Source of the DNA: Candidatus Galloscillospira excrementavium
Lineage (GTDB): Bacteria; Bacillota; Clostridia; Oscillospirales; Oscillospiraceae
Direction: 5' to 3'
Length of the DNA stretch: 6,366 nucleotides
Assembly: GCA_018711785.1 (NCBI GenBank)
Contig: DVHW01000230.1
Span: 1-6,366 of the forward strand
Made by a program: the position numbers and the translations under genes. Below the pieces are notes generated by a model that did not search any database, was not told the origin of the DNA, and was given only the letters and a program-made list of their open reading frames with translations. Positions 1-4,653 of this stretch are shown piece after piece. Each line of letters starts with the position of its first letter. The first letter of the stretch is position 1.

Positions 1-64
1 GGGACTCGAACCCCCAACATTCAGAACCGGAATCTGACGCTCTATCCAATTGAACTACGGGCGC
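1..64 (-). tRNA. tRNA-Arg (anticodon CCG), 3' end cut by window edge
   Basis: Read on the minus strand, the segment starts GCGCCCG (5' acceptor arm), followed by a D-arm (GTTC..AATTGGAT..AGAGC), an anticodon stem TCAGA/TCTGA enclosing the loop TTCCGGT, and a T-arm containing GGTTCGAGTCC. The 7-nt loop places C-C-G at positions 34-36, so the tRNA should read the Arg codon CGG. The 5' end is at base 64. The window stops inside the T-stem, so about ten bases of the T-stem and acceptor arm, plus any encoded CCA, lie outside. A codon-specific tRNA-Arg(CCG) fits the GC-rich codon use of the neighbouring genes. It has its own promoter just upstream. Confidence 0.95.
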
Positions 65-96
65 ATGCAGCCTCTCTTTCTCAAAGGCGCTTAGTT

Positions 97-125
97 ATTA
101 TAGCAATCTTTTTCCGGTTTGTAAA
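97..125 (-). promoter_or_regulatory. sigma-A-type promoter of the tRNA-Arg gene
   Basis: On the minus strand a TTTACA -35 box (120-125) and a perfect TATAAT -10 box (97-102) are separated by exactly 17 bases. Transcription would start near base 90, leaving a leader of about 25 nt before the mature tRNA 5' end at 64. The promoter lies directly after the stop codon of the PlsY-family gene. No terminator hairpin is visible between that gene and the tRNA, so read-through from the acyltransferase gene is also possible. Confidence 0.8.
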
Positions 126-133
126 GTGCCAAT

Positions 134-742
134 TCAAATTTTTCTTTGGCCACATCTCCCTCTCCGCGGCTCCTGTCTCCGAAAGACGCGCAACAGGCCC
201 CGCCGGTGCCGGAAAAGCATCAGCAGGGCGGCCGCGCCGGCCAAGGCTCCCGCCTCCGGGCCCAGCGTGATAAACGCAGCCGGAATAAAGGCGACCGGGA
301 TGACCGCCGCCCCCAGAGGCAGATACCCGGTGAGCACCACCACCAACAGCCCCAGCAAATCGCTTGCGATTCCCCACAGCGGCTGGGCCAGGACCAGAAA
401 CGTGCAGGTCACTGCCACTCCCTTTCCACCGCGGAACCTCCTCCACAGGGGAAAGTTGTGTCCCAGAGCGGTTCCCAGACCTGCATAGAGCGTGGCCAGC
501 GCACCCAGCTCCGGGAACAGGACAAAGCGGGCCAGCAGGCAGGCTGCCGCCGTCTTGCCCACGTCCCCCAGCAAGACCAGGGCTCCCCAGGCTGCGCCTA
601 GGCTCCCTGCAATGTTCGCCATGCCCGGGTTTCCACTTCCCAGTTCTGCCGCGCCGCGGCCGGTCCGGAACCGCGCCACCAGCTCCGCAGTCAAAAACAG
701 GCCGAAGCAATACCCCACCAGAAGGCAGACCAGCCGCTCCAT
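134..742 (-). CDS. PlsY-family glycerol-3-phosphate acyltransferase homologue (divergent)
   Basis: This is a 202-residue, very hydrophobic protein. PlsY is an integral membrane enzyme that moves an acyl group from acyl-phosphate to glycerol-3-phosphate, the first step of phospholipid synthesis. Two family signatures are visible: GSGNPGMANI at residues 35-44 and GHNFPLW..F.GGKGVAV at 94-111. Several hydrophobic spans match the multi-pass topology (about 4-20, 48-76, 112-137, 140-176), and the length is normal for PlsY. The ATG at 742 is preceded by GGGAGGTG (750-757) with a 7-base gap, which supports this start. Oddities against the consensus as I recall it: motif 1 has MAN where PlsY has (A/T)TN, and the Arg a few residues on is replaced by Gly46; the usual LD-x-x-KG reads GDVGKT (D60 and K63 kept); and the C-terminal HRxNIxRL motif has become HRRGLLRV (from H179). 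The tail is strongly basic. It may therefore be a second PlsY paralogue with altered activity rather than the main enzyme. Confidence 0.85.
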   Translation of the reverse strand: MERLVCLLVGYCFGLFLTAELVARFRTGRGAAELGSGNPGMANIAGSLGAAWGALVLLGDVGKTAAACLLARFVLFPELGALATLYAGLGTALGHNFPLWRRFRGGKGVAVTCTFLVLAQPLWGIASDLLGLLVVVLTGYLPLGAAVIPVAFIPAAFITLGPEAGALAGAAALLMLFRHRRGLLRVFRRQEPRRGRCGQRKI

Positions 743-749
743 ATATGCT

Positions 750-757
750 CACCTCCC
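750..757 (-). promoter_or_regulatory. ribosome binding site fixing the PlsY-family start
   Basis: GGGAGGTG on the minus strand lies 7 bases before the ATG at 742. It is a strong Shine-Dalgarno match and settles the choice of start codon. I could not identify a convincing promoter further upstream (758-850). Confidence 0.75.
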
Positions 758-846
758 GAACAGTATGCCCCGTTTTGCCAAAGGGAAGCGGACCTTCTCT
801 TCCTTTCTTCCGCCCACTGATATATACGGGCACAGGTCAGCTCCCT

Positions 847-863
847 CCTCCGAAGCTCGGAGG
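847..863. repeat. small inverted repeat, partly duplicated at 881-895
   Basis: CCTCCGA and TCGGAGG form a perfect 7-bp stem around AGC. The 10-mer TCCGAAGCTC in it (849-858) recurs at 882-891, where it sits in an imperfect 6-bp hairpin (881-895) with the same AGC loop. These lie in the non-coding gap between the kinase-like gene and the PlsY-family gene. Neither is followed by a T-run on either strand, so they do not look like terminators. The function is unknown and chance is possible in such GC-rich DNA. Confidence 0.4.
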
Positions 864-894
864 CTCTCCTCCAGCTACCCGTCCGAAGCTCAGA

Positions 895-928
895 CAGGGG
901 GCGGACCGCAAAATCGGTCCGCCCCCTG
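895..928 (-). terminator. strong 14-bp hairpin, likely 3' end of the kinase-like transcript
   Basis: A perfect 14-bp GC-rich stem (895-908 with 915-928) closes a 6-base loop, CAAAAT. It starts about 29 bases after the stop codon of the kinase-like gene, the usual place for an intrinsic terminator. On the minus strand, however, the bases after the stem are TCTGAGCTTC, which is not a proper U-run. The T-richer flank (CTGCTTTTGTTC) is on the plus-strand side. It may be a U-poor terminator, an mRNA 3'-end stabiliser, or mainly a block to antisense transcription. Confidence 0.6.
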
Positions 929-957
929 CTGCTTTTGTTCCTTTGTCTGACCTCCGG

Positions 958-1557
958 TCAGGCGTCCTTGTGCTCCTCCCGATTTCGGGCCGTATGGCAG
1001 ATGATATCAGCCGCCGTATCCAGGCCCATAGAACTGTTTATGCACAAATCATAGTTGTGGGTGTCACCCCAGCGCCGGTCCGTGAAAAAGTTATAATAAG
1101 AGGCCCGCTTCTTATCCAGCTTGGCCACGTAGTCCTCCAGATCCTTATCCTGGACGCCATATTCCTCCCTGACCCGGCGCAGACGCTGGTCCAGAGGTGC
1201 ATGGACAAAGACCCGCAGCAGGCGCTTGCAATCCCGCAGGACATAGTCGGCGCAGCGCCCCACAATGACGCAGCCGCCCTTGGCGGCCTTCTCCTTGATA
1301 ATGCCCGCCTCGGCGATAAACACCTGGTCGGAGATGGACAGGTTCTGGGTGGAGTAGTACAGATCATAGATAAAGCTGCGGGTATGGTGGCGCTCCGCCT
1401 CCCGGATGAAGCTCTCCGCCAGACCGGTCTTCTTGGCCACGCCGGAGATGATCTCCTTGTCGTAGAAGGGGATCTTCAGCTGCTCCGCCACCCGCTGGGC
1501 GATGAGGCGTCCGCCGGAACCGTATTCCCGGCCAATGGTGATCACAGCGCTGCTCAT
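958..1557 (-). CDS. cytidylate kinase-like family P-loop protein
   Basis: The 199-residue protein matches the cytidylate kinase-like family (Pfam PF13189 type), common in clostridia and related to, but distinct from, true CMP kinase (Cmk). Visible family features are the N-terminal strand and loop VITIGREYGSGGRLIA (5-20), FYDKEII (31-37), CVIVGRCADYVL (96-107), the R-rich stretch PLDQRLRRVREEYG (121-134) and the C-terminal DRRWGDTHNYDLCINSS (160-176). The phosphate-binding loop reads GREYGSGGR, with Arg where a classical Walker A has Lys; this is normal for the family. The protein is presumably cytosolic, and its nucleotide substrate is uncertain. I chose the ATG at 1557 because GGGAGG (1565-1570) lies 7 bases upstream. 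The in-frame ATG at 1575 would put that site inside the coding region. It has its own promoter and sits alone between two hairpins, so it is probably monocistronic. Confidence 0.88.
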   Translation of the reverse strand: MSSAVITIGREYGSGGRLIAQRVAEQLKIPFYDKEIISGVAKKTGLAESFIREAERHHTRSFIYDLYYSTQNLSISDQVFIAEAGIIKEKAAKGGCVIVGRCADYVLRDCKRLLRVFVHAPLDQRLRRVREEYGVQDKDLEDYVAKLDKKRASYYNFFTDRRWGDTHNYDLCINSSMGLDTAADIICHTARNREEHKDA

Positions 1558-1564
1558 AGAAAAA

Positions 1565-1570
1565 CCTCCC
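1565..1570 (-). promoter_or_regulatory. ribosome binding site deciding the kinase-like start
   Basis: GGGAGG on the minus strand is followed by 7 bases (TTTTTCT) and the ATG at 1557. Its position rules against the upstream in-frame ATG at 1575, which has no good site of its own. Confidence 0.75.
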
Positions 1571-1619
1571 CACATCGTGTTCTGTGCCGCACGGGCGGCC
1601 GGCCTGTTCTTTCGTTTTT

Positions 1620-1649
1620 ATTATACTCCTCCCGTTCCCCTAAGGTCAA
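1620..1649 (-). promoter_or_regulatory. sigma-A-type promoter of the kinase-like gene
   Basis: On the minus strand TTGACC (1644-1649) and a perfect TATAAT (1620-1625) are separated by 18 bases. Transcription would start near 1613, giving a 5' leader of about 55 nt. The leader includes a small GCCGC/GCGGC hairpin potential before the ribosome binding site. Confidence 0.75.
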
Positions 1650-1713
1650 GTTTTTTGCCCCCCAGCGGGCTTCTTGCTGCGCAAATTGAATCTCCACAAA
1701 AAACATAAAAATC

Positions 1714-1770
1714 AAACAGAAAACCGCAAAAAAGGACTATATCAGTTCTGTTTTGCGGTTTTCTGTTTTT
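1714..1770. terminator. long AT-rich, bidirectional-looking intrinsic terminator
   Basis: AAACAGAAAACCGCAAAA (1714-1731) pairs with TTTTGCGGTTTTCTGTTT (1751-1768) over 18 bp. After one mismatch a further 5 bp can pair, with a 7-base loop at 1738-1744. On the minus strand the stem is followed by GATTTTTATGTTTTTT, an excellent U-tract; this places it about 56 bases after the stop of the MalT-like gene, which it should terminate. On the plus strand the stem runs directly into TTTTT (1766-1770), so it could work both ways. It insulates the kinase-like gene from the regulator gene. Confidence 0.88.
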
Positions 1771-1824
1771 CAAAGCTTCGTCCAAGCAGTGCCTCAGGCG
1801 GCCCCGATCAGAGCTTCCATCCCC

Positions 1825-4305
1825 TCACAGCAGGCCCAGGCTTTTGCCCTTCTGAAGCGCAGCAAGCTTATTGTTGACCTCCAGCTTTCCATAGATATTC
1901 TTCACATGGTAGCGCACCGTAGGCACCGAAATGAACAGGCGTTCGGCGATTTCCTCGTGCTTGAGGCCCTCGTCCAGCATATGCAGCACTTCTCCCTCCC
2001 GCTCGCTCAGGCTGATCTGGCGCGGCTGGAGGGTGGAGCGGTTGCGCTCGTATTGCTCACACTCCTGGATGAGCCGGCCTAAATACCTGGCCGGATAGGT
2101 CCCCTTCCGCTCCACCTCCCGCAGAAGAGGCAGCACATGATACCCAAGCTCAGCAAAGGGGAGGAGCACCTGGTCCGCAGCGGCGATGTCCAGAGCGCGC
2201 TCCAGCTCCTGCCGGCCCGCAGTCATACCGTAGAGCTTCTGTTTCGCCACGGCGGCGTAGATGTGACAGTGGATACGGCCCATCAGATACCGGCCGCTCT
2301 CCAGCCCCCGGGCCGCCTCCTCGCAGAGCACTTCCGTGCGAATATAATCCCCCGCCAGCATGGCCGCCCGGGCGGTAATGAGCTCGTTGAAGCCCATGCC
2401 CTGGAAGAAAAAATTCCCCGGCGCGGTGTCGCCATTCCGCAGCCAGTCCGGCACCGCCTCCGGTATGCCCATACAACAGCCGATATAGGCGGCGCAGAGC
2501 TCCAGCGTGGTGGTGAGGACGCTGCTGTCGTCCCGGCTCACCGCGATGGCGGCCTCTGAGAGCAGCTTGTCGCAGCCGTCCAGGTCCCCTCGCACCAGAG
2601 CCAGGCGCTGGAGGGCCAGAAGGGCACACAGCTCCACACAGGTCTGGCGGTAGATGCGGGCCTGGTGGAGGGCCTTCTGCGCATTGAGAGAGGCCCCCTC
2701 CCAGTTCCCGGTCTCCAGGTCATACTCCGCCATAGCCAGGGGCTCGCTCCCCGCGCCGCAGCCCTCTACTGCCCGGGCCAGCACATGAAAGTGGGTGGAG
2801 ATGTACTCTGCGGTCTGCCGCAGCTGGCCCGGCGTACGGTAGTAGCAATAGAGCAGGCTGAGGGCCCCGTAGGTGAACTCCGTCCTGGCCGAGATGACAT
2901 TGGAGTAGCGGCCCTGAAAGTGGTCCACCGCCTGCTGGGCATGGGCCACCATCTCCACCGGGTCGTTGAAGGATACAATGACCCAGTCATTGTGGATCTC
3001 CCCCAGGATACGGGAGCGGCGGGGCTCCGGGATGCCGCTCTCCTCTACATAGCGCTCCAGCTCTCCCAGCGCTGCCGCCAGCCGTGCCTTGCCCTCCGGC
3101 GGCGCGGAGAGGGCCTTGACCCGGAGATATCTCAGGAACGCGATGGGGTAGCGGAAGCTGTCCTCTTCCGGAAGCTGGGCGAAGATCCGCTCGGTCTGGA
3201 GGAATTGTCCATAGTGGATGTCCTGCTCTTCGTCCCGGTCCAGATCCTCCAGGATGGTCTCGATATCGTCCGCCCGCAACAGGTAATCATAGGCCAGAGT
3301 CCGCTTATCCCGCTCCAGGAACCACCGCCCCATCCTCCGCCAGATGGGGGCCGGGTCCACACCGTCCTGCTCCGCCTTTTCCCGGAGAAAGCTGCGGAAC
3401 AGCTTCGTCATCTGGTAGGCCCCGTCTGAGCGGCTGTACGAGAGGAAGGCATTGCCCCGCATCAGCGCCACGATGCGCCCGCCCGCCCAGGGGTCCCCCA
3501 GCACATAGGAGGCCTGCTCCGGTGTGAACAGGTCCAAAAAGGAGAGCTTTTGCAGGAAGCTCCGGGTCTCCTGGTCGTATCCGGCATAGATACCCGCCTC
3601 CAGCAGACGGTCGATGTCCCCCTGGGGGCCGATGGGATACCCCTCCCGCAGCCCCCGCAGGAGCAGGTAGATCCCGGTGATCCAGCCCCCGGTCCACTGG
3701 TCCACCTGGGCCAGGGTCTCTGGTGAGGCGTGCTTTCCCATCAGCGCGAAGTAGTCCCGGATCTCCTCCCGCCGGAACTGGAGCTCCTCCTGGCCCAGCA
3801 CCCAGCACAGCCGCTTCTGCTCCAGCTCGGCTACCGGAAGGGCCGAGGTCTCCCGGCACAGGAGCACCAGGTGGAAGCCGGGGAGCTGCTCCCCGGCCAG
3901 CAGGGTAATGAGCTGCGCCGCCTCGGGGACGTCGATCAGGTCATAGTCGTCCACCACCAGCACCACGCCCTCGTCCCCCACCGGCTCGGCCACCAGGTCC
4001 AGGATACGGCCCATCTGGGGCGGGTCCTTGGGAAAGCCCAAGTGGAGCAGCCGGTCCGCCAGGGGGCGGTCCCGCTTTCGCACCCGGGCGCACAGGCGGT
4101 CCCAGCAGAACTCCAGGGACCCCTCTGAGCCCATGAGAGACAGCCAGATGGGCTCCACCCCTCTGGCCTGAACGTACTCCCGCACTGCGGTGGTCTTGCC
4201 GAAGCCCATGGGGGCCCGGACCACCGTCAGCGGGTAGACAAAAATCCGCTCCAGCAGTCGGTCGATCCTGGGCCGTTTCAGGATGGGCGTACCAAGGCTG
4301 TCCAT
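1825..4305 (-). CDS. MalT/LuxR-family ATP-dependent transcriptional regulator
   Basis: The 826-residue protein has the STAND/MalT layout. A nucleotide-binding domain comes first, with Walker A APMGFGKTT at residues 31-39 (K37, T38; the first position is Ala, and MalT itself has a non-Gly residue there). Walker B VVLVVDDYDLI is at 114-124, followed by HLVLLCRET (145-153). Next is a long helical, TPR-like sensor region (about 340-750). A C-terminal LuxR-type HTH (about 765-820) contains LSEREGEVLHMLDEG, EEIAERLFIS and TVRYHVKNIYGKLEV. Known relatives bind ATP and a small inducer, multimerise and activate promoters; the ligand here is unknown. The length is close to MalT (about 900). The ATG at 4305 is preferred because AGGAG lies 6 bases upstream; a TTG 18 bases earlier has a purine-rich site only 1 base away. 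It is divergent from the amidohydrolase gene, and the intervening repeats suggest it controls that gene and perhaps itself. Confidence 0.92.
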   Translation of the reverse strand: MDSLGTPILKRPRIDRLLERIFVYPLTVVRAPMGFGKTTAVREYVQARGVEPIWLSLMGSEGSLEFCWDRLCARVRKRDRPLADRLLHLGFPKDPPQMGRILDLVAEPVGDEGVVLVVDDYDLIDVPEAAQLITLLAGEQLPGFHLVLLCRETSALPVAELEQKRLCWVLGQEELQFRREEIRDYFALMGKHASPETLAQVDQWTGGWITGIYLLLRGLREGYPIGPQGDIDRLLEAGIYAGYDQETRSFLQKLSFLDLFTPEQASYVLGDPWAGGRIVALMRGNAFLSYSRSDGAYQMTKLFRSFLREKAEQDGVDPAPIWRRMGRWFLERDKRTLAYDYLLRADDIETILEDLDRDEEQDIHYGQFLQTERIFAQLPEEDSFRYPIAFLRYLRVKALSAPPEGKARLAAALGELERYVEESGIPEPRRSRILGEIHNDWVIVSFNDPVEMVAHAQQAVDHFQGRYSNVISARTEFTYGALSLLYCYYRTPGQLRQTAEYISTHFHVLARAVEGCGAGSEPLAMAEYDLETGNWEGASLNAQKALHQARIYRQTCVELCALLALQRLALVRGDLDGCDKLLSEAAIAVSRDDSSVLTTTLELCAAYIGCCMGIPEAVPDWLRNGDTAPGNFFFQGMGFNELITARAAMLAGDYIRTEVLCEEAARGLESGRYLMGRIHCHIYAAVAKQKLYGMTAGRQELERALDIAAADQVLLPFAELGYHVLPLLREVERKGTYPARYLGRLIQECEQYERNRSTLQPRQISLSEREGEVLHMLDEGLKHEEIAERLFISVPTVRYHVKNIYGKLEVNNKLAALQKGKSLGLL

Positions 4306-4341
4306 ACGGCGCTCCTCTCTCAAACCCTCCGCCGCGGAAAA

Positions 4342-4372
4342 ACTATCACCTCAGACTATCACCGGTGATAGT
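4342..4372. promoter_or_regulatory. three-half-site operator (ACTATCACC repeats) between divergent genes
   Basis: The 9-mer ACTATCACC occurs at 4342-4350 and again at 4355-4363, 13 bp start to start. The second copy abuts its exact inverted complement GGTGATAGT (4364-4372), making an 18-bp perfect palindrome. CCGCGG hexamers flank the cluster at 4332-4337 and 4374-4379. MalT-type regulators are known to bind sets of short asymmetric boxes in direct and inverted arrangement. The minus-strand unit GGTGATAGT loosely resembles the GGGGAT core of MalT boxes. I infer that the adjacent MalT-like protein binds here; another regulator cannot be excluded. Confidence 0.7.
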
Positions 4373-4400
4373 ACCGCGGGCCGCTCCTCTGCGATACAAT
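4372..4400 (+). promoter_or_regulatory. candidate activator-dependent promoter of the amidohydrolase gene
   Basis: TACAAT (4395-4400) resembles a -10 box. Seventeen bases upstream the sequence TACCGC (4372-4377) is a poor -35. With a start near 4407, the nearest half-site (4364-4372) would be centred around -39 and the palindrome around -43, where a class II activator such as MalT binds. A weak -35 with an operator next to it fits an activator-dependent promoter. The start site is inferred, not seen. Confidence 0.45.
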
Positions 4401-4529
4401 CATGTTAGAGATCTACCGGGATAATGGGGACACTTCTCTTTCATTTTACCCGCTCTCCCTCCTGCCGAAATGTAAAAAACGGTGTTTTCCAGCGTCCGGA
4501 GGAGGGAGGCCGCCTGTCGCCCCGCTCCG

Positions 4530-4551
4530 GTGCCCCAGAGGGGTGCTTTTT
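4530..4551 (+). terminator. possible attenuator hairpin in the amidohydrolase leader
   Basis: GTGCCCC (4530-4536) can pair with GGGGTGC (4540-4546) over 7 bp, including two G-U pairs, around the 3-base loop AGA. TTTTT (4547-4551) follows immediately. This is a compact intrinsic-terminator shape about 100 bases before the start codon and inside the leader. The upstream pairing CCGGAG/CTCCGG (4496-4501 with 4525-4530) shares one base with the foot of this stem, so it could compete with it only weakly. Whether it really stops transcription is unproven. Confidence 0.4.
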
Positions 4552-4639
4552 CTCCCGCTTTGCTCATATCCTGTTCCTGGATTTCCTGGTCACTCAGCCG
4601 TGGAAGCGCGGGGCCGCCGCTCCGCCCACGTAAAAATAT

Positions 4640-4646
4640 GGAGGTG
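4640..4646 (+). promoter_or_regulatory. ribosome binding site fixing the amidohydrolase start
   Basis: GGAGGTG lies 7 bases before the ATG at 4654. It is the only strong Shine-Dalgarno match in the leader that is followed by a start codon at proper distance, so it outweighs the longer open frame beginning at 4402. Confidence 0.85.
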
Positions 4647-4653
4647 CATCACT

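Larger units (their letters stand above)
4401..4653 (+). other. long untranslated leader of the amidohydrolase gene
   Basis: About 250 bases separate the candidate promoter from the amidohydrolase start. I recognise no known riboswitch. The stretch holds an AAAAC/GTTTT mini-hairpin near 4476-4488, a CCGGAG/CTCCGG pairing (4496-4501 with 4525-4530) and a terminator-like hairpin at 4530-4551. The amidohydrolase frame stays open back to 4402, but the encoded peptide is low-complexity, Pro/Arg/Cys-rich and lacks a ribosome binding site. I treat it as non-coding. Confidence 0.45.

Noticed and set aside
1558..1575. Upstream in-frame ATG adding six residues to the kinase-like protein
   Set aside because: The strong GGGAGG site at 1565-1570 would lie inside the coding sequence. 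Family members normally start only a few residues before the ITIGRE-type strand, matching the ATG at 1557.
364..1689. A 441-codon open frame on the plus strand
   Set aside because: It runs antisense through the PlsY-family gene, the hairpin gap and the kinase-like gene. Its product has no domain signal, while both minus-strand genes have clear motifs and ribosome binding sites.
4306..4323. TTG start adding six residues to the MalT-like regulator
   Set aside because: The nearest purine-rich site is only one base away from the TTG, whereas the ATG at 4305 has AGGAG at a good 6-base distance.
4424..4633. A 69-codon leader reading frame ending 20 bases before the amidohydrolase start
   Set aside because: It has no ribosome binding site and no recognisable features. 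Open frames of this length are expected by chance in DNA this rich in GC.
4402..4653. An 84-codon N-terminal extension of the amidohydrolase beginning at the ATG at 4402
   Set aside because: There is no Shine-Dalgarno site before 4402, that ATG lies at or before the inferred transcription start, the peptide is low-complexity, and GGAGGTG precisely positions the ATG at 4654, where the family homology begins.
4401..4653. Known riboswitch in the amidohydrolase leader
   Set aside because: I compared it by eye with the conserved cores I know and saw no convincing match, so no class is claimed.
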